64,000 nt of DNA from Dethiothermospora halolimnae (GCF_037577855.1 NZ_JBAKFX010000013.1:1-64000), one strand, 5' to 3'; shown: positions 44,284-53,966, counted from the first letter of the stretch. The notes: a model not told the origin generated them from the letters alone. Made by a program: numbers and translations.

Positions 44284-46035
44284 GTGCTAAGCCAAGCTGT
44301 AGAGGTATTTAAAAAGGAGTACAAAAGATATGATGATGCTTTAGTTCTAGGTAATTACATTCCCGCGGATGGAACCTATGTAGTGGTTAAACCTGAAAAT
44401 GATGGGTTTATTATAAAAGACACTGTGGATATAAAATTGGATAAAAAAACTAGAACTATAGATAGAAGTCAAAGTCAATATATGGATTTTATATATTTTG
44501 CTGATTACTATAGTAAAGTAACAGATATGAACAAGGCCATATTATCCAGTAAAGGTAAAGTGATACAGGGGAATAATTATTTATCTTTTATCATAAAAAA
44601 GGATAGTCTTACCAATGGCAAACTTACAGTTGAAATAATAGATAAGTACTATAGTTATTTGGAAGAGCCTAGATTAAAATATAGGAAAAAGCCTAAAGCT
44701 CTGGCATTATACGAAGTAGCTGAAGAGAAATTGGGAAAAGTAGATAAAAATAGATTAAATAAAATAAAGCTATGGATTAAGGAAAATTTATTTAAATCCT
44801 TTGAAGAATATACTGGTAAGGACTATTTGAAAATATTTTTTTATTACCCAAAGGAAGATTATAAAAAAGAAAGCGAAAGATATTTTATACCAAACATATA
44901 TAATAATAATGCTTATAATCAAAAATCAGGCAATAATATATATGGGTTACCTAATGATAATATGGGGTTAAATTCAAAAAAGCCATATTTAGAAAACAAA
45001 ACTCGAAAAGTAAAAATCCCCTATTTAATTGACCAAGAAGAAGTTATGTATCAAAAGAAATTTTTTGATTATTTAATGAATCAAGCTTCTAGTGGTAAAG
45101 TCAACATATATATTGGCGAAGAAATTGATTCATTGAGCAATAAAGAACATAAAGATGAAAAGTTCAGTGGAATGTTCATGAGAATAAAGAAAGGTAAGGA
45201 AGTAGAAATTTTAGACTATGATATTATCTCTAATTATAACCCGAAGTTAGATGGAATTTTTGAGTATAAAAATATATTAGGAATGGATTATGCTAAATTA
45301 AAAGCAAGCTATGGGAATATTAAAAGGTTAGAAACAATGCATAAGGTTATAAATGAGGTTCTATTTAGCAAGTTTTTAAGCTCTAATTACTTTACCGAAC
45401 CAAAGGACATATCAACAAATGATAATACATTAAAATCCAATATACTGATGTGTAGAATTGCACTGTTTAATTGGTTTTTTAAAGGAAATGGGAAAAACAT
45501 ATGGATGTTACTTAATAAAGCATCATTAAGTTTAGTAAAAGGATCTATTAAAAATGGATATATGACAAAAGCAGCTGATCAGTTCAATTTAAGGCTATCT
45601 CTAAAAAAATATTTTAAAGGAGGGGAAGAAATGGCAGATGTTATCCTTGAGATCAAAGATAACTTAAGAAGTAAAATTTCACAGAAAAGCACCAGTTGTA
45701 TAGAAAGTGATAGAGAGTACTTCTTTGCAGTAGGACAACTAGTTAGTTTTTTTATATCTAGAAGTAAGGGAAAGAAAAAGCCCCTATCATTGGCTAACCC
45801 ATTTATTAATGCTAAAGGAGATAAAGTTATAAAGGAAAAATTAAAGGGATTATATAAAAAATATAACTATGACATTGAAAGTTATAATTATAAATTTAAG
45901 GGCTTATATGCTATGGTTATGTCTTATGAGTTAAATAATGACATTGATGAAGATATAATTATTGCAGGTTTCTTACATAGTAATCTGTTATACGAAAGAA
46001 CAGAAATCAATGGGGAGGTAGAGGATGATGAATAA
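44284..46035 (+). CDS. cas8b: Type I-B large subunit Cas8b (Csh1/TM1802 family)
   Basis: A 583-residue protein without recognisable enzymatic motifs, in the position and with the size of Cas8b, the large Cascade subunit that reads the PAM. It begins MLSQAVEVFKKEYKRYDDAL and has lysine-rich segments typical of the TM1802/Csh1 family; no CxxC zinc ribbon was seen, so either it lacks one or it is a Cas8b variant without it. It starts at GTG 44284; the ATG two bases upstream runs into a stop. The cas7 gene overlaps its end by 11 bp. The assignment relies on gene order and overall character more than on a strong motif. Confidence 0.87.
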   Translation: MLSQAVEVFKKEYKRYDDALVLGNYIPADGTYVVVKPENDGFIIKDTVDIKLDKKTRTIDRSQSQYMDFIYFADYYSKVTDMNKAILSSKGKVIQGNNYLSFIIKKDSLTNGKLTVEIIDKYYSYLEEPRLKYRKKPKALALYEVAEEKLGKVDKNRLNKIKLWIKENLFKSFEEYTGKDYLKIFFYYPKEDYKKESERYFIPNIYNNNAYNQKSGNNIYGLPNDNMGLNSKKPYLENKTRKVKIPYLIDQEEVMYQKKFFDYLMNQASSGKVNIYIGEEIDSLSNKEHKDEKFSGMFMRIKKGKEVEILDYDIISNYNPKLDGIFEYKNILGMDYAKLKASYGNIKRLETMHKVINEVLFSKFLSSNYFTEPKDISTNDNTLKSNILMCRIALFNWFFKGNGKNIWMLLNKASLSLVKGSIKNGYMTKAADQFNLRLSLKKYFKGGEEMADVILEIKDNLRSKISQKSTSCIESDREYFFAVGQLVSFFISRSKGKKKPLSLANPFINAKGDKVIKEKLKGLYKKYNYDIESYNYKFKGLYAMVMSYELNNDIDEDIIIAGFLHSNLLYERTEINGEVEDDE

Positions 46036-46981
46036 AAGAGTTTATGGAATTATTGGAATATCGTCAGTGATGGCTAATTGGAATGCGGACTTTACAGGAT
46101 ACCCTAAAACTGTATCTACAGGAGAAATTTTTGGAAGTGATAAAGCTTTAAAATACCCTATAAAAAGAATGTGGGAAAATCAAGGGGAAAAAGTTTTATA
46201 TATAAAATCTATGAAACTATCAGAAGGTAAGAAGGGTCAAGTTACATTAGTTCCTAGATCTTTAAAGGAGAGATATGAATATCTTTTTGATGAACCTGAC
46301 TTAAAAAAATGCAAAGATAGTAAGAAGGTTTTGACTAACTTATTCTCGGCTACAGATGTTAAAAATTTTGGAGCTACTTTTGCTGAAGAGGGGAATAATA
46401 TATCGATTACAGGAGCAGTTCAAATAGGTCAAGGGTTCAATAAATATGAAGACTCCTATGCAGAAGAACAACAAATCCTATCTCCATTTAGAGATGCTTC
46501 AATTAAAGGAAATAAAAAAGCGGATCAAGAAGATGCAAAAAATTCTACTTTAGGTACTAAAATAGTAAGTAATGAGGCCCATTATTTTTATCCCTTTACT
46601 ATTAATCCGTTAGCATACAAAGAGTTTATAAACCTTGGTGTTACTGATGGCTATTCAGAAGAAGATTTTAATAAGTTTAAAGAGGCAGCATTATGTTCTG
46701 CAACTTCTTTTGCAACAAATGCTAAAGTCGGATGTGAAAATGAGTTTGCATTATTCGTTGAAACTGAAAGGAATACATATCTCCCTAACCTTTCAGAATA
46801 TATAGAATTTAAAAAGGGTGAAGGAAACAATAAAATAACTCTAAACTGTGGAAATCTATTGAATTCCTTGGGGGAGAAGGTGTTATCTATAGAAGTTTAT
46901 TATAACCCATATACTACAGAGATTAATACAGATATAGAAAATGCTAAGGAATATAATATATTTACAAAACAAGAGGTGTAA
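46025..46981 (+). CDS. cas7: Cascade backbone protein Cas7 (Csh2 type)
   Basis: A 318-residue RAMP-superfamily protein forming the crRNA-binding backbone of the type I-B Cascade. It begins RVYGIIGISSVMANWNADFT and contains ATDVKNFGATFAEEGNNISI and TGAVQIGQGFN near 115-145, which match clostridial Cas7/Csh2 proteins. The basic residues and Gly-rich stretches are consistent with RNA binding. It starts at ATG 46025 (or 46028), overlapping cas8b by 11 bp, with ggaggt upstream. Cas5 follows after 3 bp, so the three are tightly coupled. Confidence 0.95.
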   Translation: MMNKRVYGIIGISSVMANWNADFTGYPKTVSTGEIFGSDKALKYPIKRMWENQGEKVLYIKSMKLSEGKKGQVTLVPRSLKERYEYLFDEPDLKKCKDSKKVLTNLFSATDVKNFGATFAEEGNNISITGAVQIGQGFNKYEDSYAEEQQILSPFRDASIKGNKKADQEDAKNSTLGTKIVSNEAHYFYPFTINPLAYKEFINLGVTDGYSEEDFNKFKEAALCSATSFATNAKVGCENEFALFVETERNTYLPNLSEYIEFKKGEGNNKITLNCGNLLNSLGEKVLSIEVYYNPYTTEINTDIENAKEYNIFTKQEV

Positions 46982-46984
46982 AGT

Positions 46985-47773
46985 ATGGAGGTTATTAAAT
47001 TTACTCTAAAGGGGAGAACGGGTTTCTTTAAGAAGCCCGATGTTAATAGTTATCTATATTTCACATACGGAAATATTCATAAAGTGGCTCTCCTTGGTAT
47101 ATTTGGAGCAATACTAGGATATAGAGGATATAATCAAATGAGCTTTAAATCAAAATACAAGAAAGATTTTAAAGAGATAGAGAAAGAAAATAATGAAGTT
47201 TATCCCGAATTTTATGAAAGGTTAAAACACTTAAAGGTCGGAATTGTGTCTAAGGAAGTTAGTATAAAGAAGAAAATACAGGTTTTTAATAATTCGGTGG
47301 GATATGCATCTAAAGAAAAAGGTGGAAATTTAATTGTGAAAGAGCAGTGGCTAGAAAAGCCAAATTGGGACATCTATATAGCCATTGAAGATGATGAAGG
47401 AAAAAAGTTAGCCAAGGCATTAATGGATAGGAGTTTTGTCTATATACCTTATTTAGGGAAAAATGATCATTTAGCAGATATAGAAAATATTGAGTTAATA
47501 TCAGATGTTAAAGAAGTAAGTTCAATAATTAACATTAACAGTTTGTTTTTAAAAGACGATTTTGAAATAGTTGAAAAAGATGACTTTGATGAGTTTACTA
47601 ATTTAGAAAAAAAGACTCCTACATTTAAATATGAAGAAAAGTTACCAATTACCTTGGATAAATCCACTAATAAGTATGAACTAAGAACTTTCATATACAC
47701 AAATGAAAATCTGAAGAAAATAGGGGATGCTTCTGTGTATGATGTAAAAGATAAAAATATAGTATTTATTTAA
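46985..47773 (+). CDS. cas5: Cascade subunit Cas5 (type I-B)
   Basis: This 262-residue RAMP protein begins MEVIKFTLKGRTGFFKKPDV and continues with YLYFTYGNIHKVALLGIFGA ILGYRG, the characteristic Cas5 N-terminal strand and the helix that binds the 5' tag of the crRNA. It is 3 bp after cas7 and is followed by a strong small hairpin before cas3. The function inferred from the family is to cap the 5' end of crRNA and help position Cas8b; it is not expected to be catalytic in this subtype, where Cas6 is present. Confidence 0.94.
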   Translation: MEVIKFTLKGRTGFFKKPDVNSYLYFTYGNIHKVALLGIFGAILGYRGYNQMSFKSKYKKDFKEIEKENNEVYPEFYERLKHLKVGIVSKEVSIKKKIQVFNNSVGYASKEKGGNLIVKEQWLEKPNWDIYIAIEDDEGKKLAKALMDRSFVYIPYLGKNDHLADIENIELISDVKEVSSIININSLFLKDDFEIVEKDDFDEFTNLEKKTPTFKYEEKLPITLDKSTNKYELRTFIYTNENLKKIGDASVYDVKDKNIVFI

Positions 47774-47776
47774 AAG

Positions 47777-47796
47777 AGGAGGTTGAAAAACCTCCT
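47777..47796 (+). promoter_or_regulatory. Hairpin between cas5 and cas3
   Basis: aggaggtt (47777-47784), loop gaaa, aacctcct (47789-47796) forms an 8-bp stem with a GNRA tetraloop. No T run follows. It lies between the Cascade genes and the cas3-cas4-cas1-cas2 genes. It could be an RNA-processing or stability element, or reduce read-through into cas3. Confidence 0.65.
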
Positions 47797-47821
47797 TAAA
47801 TCATAGGAAAAGGTGAGTTTT

Positions 47822-50383
47822 ATGTATTTTGATTGTGATAAAAAGATAAATGTGTCTAATTTGCTAAATAATAGATATCTAATATATGCCCATATAAAAG
47901 ATGGTAGAAATGAAAGATTGGAAGAACACATAGATCGTTGCTTAAAATATTTTTATAAAATTATTGAAGACAAAGGATTTGAAGAAATTTTTGAACAGAT
48001 AGAACGGGAGATTTTTAAAGACATTTCCCTAAAGGGAAAAGAAATATTTAGAGAAATGATTTTAAATACAGTCACATTACATGATATAGGAAAAGTAAAC
48101 TCCTATTTTCAGAAAAAGAAACTACAAAATGACCTAAAACTAAGAAACTGTGGAAAATATAAAAATTCTAACCATTCCATGTTATCGTCTATTATCTATA
48201 TCGATATATATTTCCCTAAAATAAGGAAGTTTACAAAGGTAGAAAGAGATTTACTTCTTGACTTTATGATGTTAAATGCCTATATAATATCAAGACATCA
48301 TGGTAGTTTGAATTCTTGGGAACAATTCAAAGAAAAGTTTGATTTAGATGGAGAAGGAGAAAAATTAATTGTAGAACAAAAGGATCTATTTGAAGATACC
48401 CTTAATAGTAAGTTAAATATTACTGTAGAACATATAAGGACAATATTAGACATAATAAAAGAAAATAACGAAAAGCATACCAAAGAGCAGTTGGTGTATA
48501 AGTATATTTATACAAGAATTATTCTATCTATATTAATAGCTTGTGATTTTTACTCAACATCGGAGTTTATGGATGGGGTTGAAATAAATGATATAGGGAT
48601 TATAAATGATATAGAAGAATTTTATGATGTATTTAAAAAGGGGGAAATATATAAATCAATTAGAAATTATGAGAAAGAACAATATGGGAAGAAAAAAGAC
48701 TTTACTAATATAAAGGATATAAACATATTAAGAAATGAAATGTTTTTAGATGCAGAAAAAAAACTTGATGATAATATGGAATCAAATATTTTTTATTTAG
48801 AAGCTCCAACGGGTAGTGGTAAAAGTAATGTGGCTACAAATCTAAGTTTTAAGTTACTACAAGAAGATAAAAGTAAAAATAAGATATTCTATGTTTACCC
48901 CTTCAATACTTTAGTGGAACAAAATATAAATACTCTAGAAAAGGTATTTGAAAAGGAAAAGGATATATTCAACAAAATAGCAGTAATCAATTCAATAGAG
49001 TCAATAAAAGTTGATAAAAAAATTAATGAAAGTGAAAATTCAAACCTAGAGTATTATAAAAGAGCTTTACTAAACAAACAATTTTTGAATTATCCAATGG
49101 TTTTAACAACCCATGTTACAATTTTCAAGTATCTATTTGGAACATCAAAAGAAGATATTTTTCCCCTTCATCAGTTAGCAGGTAGCGTAATAGTATTAGA
49201 TGAGATTCAAAGTTATAGAAACTTGATATGGGGAGAGATAATTACCTTGTTAACTTGTTATGCAAAAATATTAAATATAAAGATAATCATAATGTCTGCT
49301 ACCTTACCAGAATTAGATAAGTTATCTCTTTCAACAGGTAATACTGTAAAATTAATTGAAGATAGAAGAAAATATTTTGAAAACCCTATTTTTAAGGATA
49401 GAGTAAATGTAGATTATTCTTTATTACAAAGTCAAAATATAGAAGATGATTTATATAACCATGTGAAGGAGAAAAGTTATAAAGGCAAAAAAATACTTAT
49501 TGAGTTTATAAGTAAAAATTCAGCATATGAATTCTACAATAGATTAAAAGAAGATATGGAAATATTATGTGATGTGGAGCTTATGAGTGGTGATGACAAT
49601 ATAGCTGAAAGGGATAGAATTATAAAAAGGGTTAAAGATAAAGACTCTTTAATATTAGTAGCAACACAGGTTGTAGAGGCTGGGGTAGATATAGATATGG
49701 ACATAGGATATAAAAATATATCGATGTTAGATAGTGAAGAACAGTTTCTTGGAAGGATAAATAGGTCTTGTAAAAAAGAAGGGTCAATAGTTTACTTCTT
49801 TAAAATAGATGAAGCTAAAAGAGTATATAAAGATAGAGTAACATCCCATAGTGATATAAGAATAAATAAGGATATAACATTAGAAAATGAAAGCATTAGA
49901 AATATTTTAAGAGATAAAAATTTTAGTAAATTTTATGGTCTTGTAATTGAAAGACTAAAAAATCTAACAAGTGGGCTCAATGATTTAAATATAGAGGATT
50001 TCTTTAATAGAGAAATTAAAAATCTGGATTTCAAAAAAACAGAAGAAAAGTTGAGATTAATACAAGATAATGAAAGTAAAATATCTGTTTACTTAAGCAG
50101 TAACATTATAGTAAATGATGAGGAGCTAAATGGAGAAGATATATGGTATACATATAAAAAGCTATTACTAAACAAGACCATGGATTATTCTGAAAGAAGA
50201 GTGAAATTATCAGAAATCAGATCTGAAATGAACAATTTCATATATGAAATAAGGTGGAACTATGATTTTCCATATAATGATAGACTAGGAGAACTTTATT
50301 TTATAGAAGACGGAGACAAATATTTTAAAGAAGGTAAATTAGATAAAGAAAAATTTATTAGCGGGATAGGAGATTTTATATAA
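47822..50383 (+). CDS. cas3: CRISPR helicase-nuclease Cas3
   Basis: An 853-residue fusion of HD nuclease and helicase. The HD domain has EEHIDRCLKYF near 30, LHDIGKVN (H87-D88) and SRHHGSL near 158. The superfamily-2 helicase has Walker A EAPTGSGKSN near 327-336, DEIQ at 460-463, SATLPE near 492, the motif V region TQVVEAGVDIDMDIGYK near 620 and the R-finger region EQFLGRINRSCKKEG near 645. All nuclease and ATPase motifs look intact. It unwinds and degrades the target after Cascade binding. I choose ATG 47822, 6 bp after aaggtgag; a GTG at 47813 overlaps that site. Cas4 begins at its last base (TAATG). Confidence 0.97.
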   Translation: MYFDCDKKINVSNLLNNRYLIYAHIKDGRNERLEEHIDRCLKYFYKIIEDKGFEEIFEQIEREIFKDISLKGKEIFREMILNTVTLHDIGKVNSYFQKKKLQNDLKLRNCGKYKNSNHSMLSSIIYIDIYFPKIRKFTKVERDLLLDFMMLNAYIISRHHGSLNSWEQFKEKFDLDGEGEKLIVEQKDLFEDTLNSKLNITVEHIRTILDIIKENNEKHTKEQLVYKYIYTRIILSILIACDFYSTSEFMDGVEINDIGIINDIEEFYDVFKKGEIYKSIRNYEKEQYGKKKDFTNIKDINILRNEMFLDAEKKLDDNMESNIFYLEAPTGSGKSNVATNLSFKLLQEDKSKNKIFYVYPFNTLVEQNINTLEKVFEKEKDIFNKIAVINSIESIKVDKKINESENSNLEYYKRALLNKQFLNYPMVLTTHVTIFKYLFGTSKEDIFPLHQLAGSVIVLDEIQSYRNLIWGEIITLLTCYAKILNIKIIIMSATLPELDKLSLSTGNTVKLIEDRRKYFENPIFKDRVNVDYSLLQSQNIEDDLYNHVKEKSYKGKKILIEFISKNSAYEFYNRLKEDMEILCDVELMSGDDNIAERDRIIKRVKDKDSLILVATQVVEAGVDIDMDIGYKNISMLDSEEQFLGRINRSCKKEGSIVYFFKIDEAKRVYKDRVTSHSDIRINKDITLENESIRNILRDKNFSKFYGLVIERLKNLTSGLNDLNIEDFFNREIKNLDFKKTEEKLRLIQDNESKISVYLSSNIIVNDEELNGEDIWYTYKKLLLNKTMDYSERRVKLSEIRSEMNNFIYEIRWNYDFPYNDRLGELYFIEDGDKYFKEGKLDKEKFISGIGDFI

Positions 50384-50877
50384 TGAGAATTAATGGTACT
50401 TTAATAAATTATTATTTTCATTGTAAAAGACAATGTTATCTCCATGGTAATAGACTTAATCTTGAGGATAATAGTGAAAATGTAAAGATAGGAAAAGCTA
50501 TACACAAAGAAAAGGAAACTAAAGGTAAAAACCATGAAATTGCAATAGAGAATATAAAAATCGATAAGCTCACAGAGGAATATTTAACAGAAATAAAAAA
50601 ATCCGATGCTGATGTAGAAGCTTGTAAATGGCAACTGATATTTTATTTAAAAGTTTTAAAAGATAAGGGGATAAATAGAAAGGGGAAACTAGAATTTATT
50701 GAAAAGAAAAAAGGGAATAATAAGGTTCTATATTTTGAACTTAATGATGAATTATTAAGAGAATTAAATTACTACATAAATAAAATAGAAAATTTAATAA
50801 AAAGTGATGAAATTCCAAAGTCTTTAAATAAACCAAAATGCAAGAAATGTGCCTATTATGAATACTGTTACATTTAG
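50383..50877 (+). CDS. cas4: CRISPR adaptation nuclease Cas4
   Basis: A 164-residue PD-(D/E)xK/RecB-type protein. Fe-S cysteines are seen: FHCKRQCYLHG near residue 8 and KPKCKKCAYYEYC at the C terminus (CxxC...C). The motif region DVEACKWQLIFYLKVLK and GKLEFIEKKKGNN supply the DEK-like residues. Cas4 processes pre-spacers and helps choose PAM-proximal ends. Start overlaps the cas3 stop in TAATG. Cas1 follows after 17 bp. The short length is normal for type I-B Cas4. Confidence 0.94.
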   Translation: MRINGTLINYYFHCKRQCYLHGNRLNLEDNSENVKIGKAIHKEKETKGKNHEIAIENIKIDKLTEEYLTEIKKSDADVEACKWQLIFYLKVLKDKGINRKGKLEFIEKKKGNNKVLYFELNDELLRELNYYINKIENLIKSDEIPKSLNKPKCKKCAYYEYCYI

Positions 50878-50894
50878 GAGGGAAAGAAATACAA

Positions 50895-51893
50895 ATGGGT
50901 AGCACAAGGTATATAACATCTATGGGGGAGTTAACTAGAAAAGATAACTCCTTATGTTTTAGAAAAAATGGTAAGAATGTATACATACCAGTAGAAAATA
51001 CAAAGGAAATATATTGTTTAAATGAAGTAAGTATAAACTCTAAACTTTTAGATTTTTTATCTAGAAATAATATTGTTGTTCATTTTTTTAACTATTATGA
51101 AGGGTATAGTGGAAGCTTTTATCCTAGGGATCAGTATATTAGTGGGAAACTTCTAGTTAAGCAAGTAGAAACTTTTAATAATAGAAGGTTAGATGTGGCC
51201 AAATCTATTGTAAAAGGTACAGGGAATAACATAGCAGAAGTATTATATCATTATTATAAACATAACAAGAAAGAAGTTAAGGGGACTATTGATTGGATAA
51301 GGGGAGGGTTTCTTCAAGGTATAGAGAAAAGTAATAATATAAAACAACTTATGGCTGCAGAAGGGGAGCTATGGCATAGATTTTATGGTGAGTTTAAAAA
51401 TATATTACTTGATGATTTTATAATGAATAAAAGGGTAAAGCGACCGCCAGATAATCCTATTAATGCTTTGATATCTTTTGGGAATTCTTTATTATATACA
51501 AAAACAATATCTGCTATATATAGAACTCATTTGGACCAAAGAATTAGCTTTCTACATGAACCTTCAGAGGGAAGATTTTCTTTAAGTCTAGATATAAGTG
51601 AAGTCTTTAAACCTGTTATTGTATATAAGACTATATTTCATTTAGTGAATAATAGAAAATTGCAGGTAGCTAAACATTTTCAAAGAAAGGTAAATTATTG
51701 TTTATTAAATGAAGAGGGAAGAAAAACTTTTATACAAGAATTTGAAAAACGTTTGGAATCTGTATTTGCCCATCCTAGATTAAAAAGGAAAGTTAGTTAT
51801 AGGACAGCAATTAAATTAGACTGCTATAAGTTAATTAAATTTATAATGGAAGATAAAGATTTTGTTCCGTTTAATCTTAAGGAGAAGATATAA
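50895..51893 (+). CDS. cas1: CRISPR integrase Cas1 (type I-B)
   Basis: A 332-residue integrase. The metal-binding set can be seen: E156/E158 in AAEGELWHRFYGEF, H221 in LHEPSEGRFSLSLD and D233 in LDISEVFKPV. The N-terminal GSTRYITSMGELTRKDNSLC strand domain is typical of the Cas1b/type I-B group. It works with Cas2 to add spacers at the leader end. ATG 50895 follows aggaggg. The stop overlaps the cas2 start (TAATG). Confidence 0.97.
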   Translation: MGSTRYITSMGELTRKDNSLCFRKNGKNVYIPVENTKEIYCLNEVSINSKLLDFLSRNNIVVHFFNYYEGYSGSFYPRDQYISGKLLVKQVETFNNRRLDVAKSIVKGTGNNIAEVLYHYYKHNKKEVKGTIDWIRGGFLQGIEKSNNIKQLMAAEGELWHRFYGEFKNILLDDFIMNKRVKRPPDNPINALISFGNSLLYTKTISAIYRTHLDQRISFLHEPSEGRFSLSLDISEVFKPVIVYKTIFHLVNNRKLQVAKHFQRKVNYCLLNEEGRKTFIQEFEKRLESVFAHPRLKRKVSYRTAIKLDCYKLIKFIMEDKDFVPFNLKEKI

Positions 51894-52183
51894 TGAAAAG
51901 AAATTTAAACTATAATTATGCATTTGTTTTTTATGATGTAAATGAAAAAAGGGTTCAGAAAGTGTTTAAAGTGTGTAAAAAATATTTATCCCACTTTCAG
52001 AAATCAGTTTTTAGAGGAGAAATAACTCCATCTAAATTAATTTCATTGAGGGGAGATTTAAATAGTGTAATTAATGAGAAAGAAGATTTTATATGCATCA
52101 TAAAGTTATTAAATGATAGTATATTTGATGAGGAAATCCTAGGCTATCAGAATAATAATACTGGAGAAGATTTGATAATTTAA
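51893..52183 (+). CDS. cas2: CRISPR adaptation protein Cas2
   Basis: This 96-residue protein has a ferredoxin-like fold with YAFVFYDVNEKRVQKVFKVC (D15 is the conserved metal-binding Asp) and SVFRGEITPSKLISLRGDL, matching Cas2. It bridges two Cas1 dimers in the adaptation complex. It starts in TAATG overlap with cas1 and ends the cas operon. A degenerate CRISPR repeat follows 6 bp after its stop. There is no gene between it and that remnant. Confidence 0.96.
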   Translation: MKRNLNYNYAFVFYDVNEKRVQKVFKVCKKYLSHFQKSVFRGEITPSKLISLRGDLNSVINEKEDFICIIKLLNDSIFDEEILGYQNNNTGEDLII

Positions 52184-52189
52184 TTTTAT

Positions 52190-52217
52190 ACTGAATCTTA
52201 ACATGAGATGTGCTTTT
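52190..52217 (+). repeat. Solitary degenerate CRISPR repeat after cas2
   Basis: actgaatctta then acatgagatgtgctttta aligns with the array repeat (attgaacctt/aacataggat/gtattta), with about 5-6 changes. It lies 6 bp after the cas2 stop and has no partner repeat downstream. It suggests an array once flanked the other end of the cas operon, or a repeat moved with the operon. Confidence 0.65.
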
Positions 52218-52295
52218 ATAATATATCACTATATATGATTTAAGAAGATAAATACGTGATTATATTAATAAAAATAAAATAGCGAGGGATAAAAA

Positions 52296-53966
52296 ATGAA
52301 TATAAAAGATTTTGAACAACATATTGACTCTAAAATTCTAAACAGAGGATATGATTACTATGATAATGGAAATATAATAGAAATATATGAACAAGGGGAA
52401 GATGAGTATACTTTTATAATTGAAGGAAGAGAAGATTATGAAGTAACTGTAAAATTAGATGACAAAGGGGATATTGTTTACTCATATTGCAATTGTCCCT
52501 ATAACTTTGGGCCTGTATGTAAGCATGAAGTAGCAACTTATTTTCAGCTATTTGAGATTTTTAATAGTAAAAATCTCAGTGAAAAAATTACAAACGATAT
52601 AGTAAAGCGACCAAAAATAGAGGAAATCCTAAATAGCCTTTCTAAAGATGAATTAGTAAACATTATAATAGATATTACAAAAGAAGATAGTACTTTAAAG
52701 AATAAAATTATCTTTAAATACTCAAAGGATGAAGGTGAAGACGGAATAGAAAGATGCAAGAAATTGATGGAATCCATAATAAGAAAATATATGACTAGGG
52801 AAGGTTATATTCTATATAGAGAAACTTATGGATTTATAAACGATATGGAAATTTTATTAGAGAAAATGAAAGATACGAAAGATAAGATATCAGCTTTAGA
52901 GATTGGATTTTTATTACTGGAAGAGCTAATAGAATCTTTTCAATATGCAGATGATTCCGGTGGAGTGATAGGTTCCTTAATAATTGAAATAATAGACAGT
53001 ATGGAAGAAGTTATAATGAAATCTAAAAGTTTAGATAGAAGTATAAGGGAAAAAATGTTTGAAAAATTATTGACTCAGGTAGATAATAGGGTTTTTGAAG
53101 GTTGGGAAGATTACCGTATAGATATAATAGCAATATGTGCTGAGTTTGCAGATGTTAAACCATTTAGGGATAGATTGTTAAACAAAATAAAATCTTGGGT
53201 TGATAAAAATAATGATGATCAATATAAAAAATATAGCAGTGAAAGAATGCTTATGATACTATACAATATAATACAACAATATGGAGAGCAAAATGAAGCA
53301 GAAAGATTTATAAAAGATAATCTTAAATTTTCTTCATTTAGAGAACTATTAATAGAAAAATATATGGAAAAAGAAAATTATAATAAGGTTATAGAGTTAG
53401 CATTGGATGGAGAAAAAAATGATAAACACTTTAGAGGCCTAGTCTCAAAATGGAAGGAACTAAGATATGTAGCTTACAAAAAACTTCTACTGAAACAAGA
53501 ACAGGAAAAATTGGCGAAGGAATTATTTTTTAGTGGAGAATATGAGTATTATAAGGAATTAAAGGAGTTACATAAGGGTAATGAAGAAGAGCTTTATAAT
53601 GCTCTAAAACAAGAACTGAAAAGTTCTAATGGATGGCATAGAAGAGATATTTATCTTAAGCTTATAGTTGATGAAAAAGACTTGGAGGAAATAATGGAGT
53701 ACGTTAGACAAAATCCAATGGCTATAGAAAATTATTCTGATATGTTGATAGATCAGTATGAGGATGAGGTAGTAAATATTTATAATAATATGATAATGTC
53801 CGCTGCAGATTTGTCTAATAATAGGAAAAGATATCAAGAAGTTTGTAGAAAAATTAAAAGATATAGAAAAATAGCAGGGGATAAAAAAGCTAATAAAATT
53901 ATAGAAAAATTAAGGAAACTTTATAAAAGAAGACCTGCATTTTTAGATGAACTTGGTAAAATTTAA
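52296..53966 (+). CDS. SWIM zinc-finger protein
   Basis: A 556-residue protein with a SWIM motif near the N terminus: C65-N-C67-P...C75-K-H77 (YSYCNCPYNFGPVCKH), preceded by the usual beta-strands DEYTFIIEGREDYEVTVKLD. The remaining about 460 residues are helical, Glu/Lys-rich, with repeated patterns (LLEKMKDTKDKISALEIGFL, LLLEELIESF, EQEKLAKELFFSGEYEYYKE) suggestive of a tetratricopeptide-like solenoid. SWIM domains bind DNA or protein, often next to helicases or transposases. Starts ATG 52296 after agcgaggg. It lies 79 bp beyond the solitary repeat and on the same strand as cas, but a CRISPR role is not established. Confidence 0.8.
   Translation: MNIKDFEQHIDSKILNRGYDYYDNGNIIEIYEQGEDEYTFIIEGREDYEVTVKLDDKGDIVYSYCNCPYNFGPVCKHEVATYFQLFEIFNSKNLSEKITNDIVKRPKIEEILNSLSKDELVNIIIDITKEDSTLKNKIIFKYSKDEGEDGIERCKKLMESIIRKYMTREGYILYRETYGFINDMEILLEKMKDTKDKISALEIGFLLLEELIESFQYADDSGGVIGSLIIEIIDSMEEVIMKSKSLDRSIREKMFEKLLTQVDNRVFEGWEDYRIDIIAICAEFADVKPFRDRLLNKIKSWVDKNNDDQYKKYSSERMLMILYNIIQQYGEQNEAERFIKDNLKFSSFRELLIEKYMEKENYNKVIELALDGEKNDKHFRGLVSKWKELRYVAYKKLLLKQEQEKLAKELFFSGEYEYYKELKELHKGNEEELYNALKQELKSSNGWHRRDIYLKLIVDEKDLEEIMEYVRQNPMAIENYSDMLIDQYEDEVVNIYNNMIMSAADLSNNRKRYQEVCRKIKRYRKIAGDKKANKIIEKLRKLYKRRPAFLDELGKI

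Noticed and set aside
43576..46981. Type I-A or type III assignment of the effector genes
   Set aside because: There is a single Cas3 with HD and helicase fused, a Csh2-like Cas7, Cas8b position, and no Cas10, Csa5 or Csm/Cmr genes; the gene order is that of I-B.
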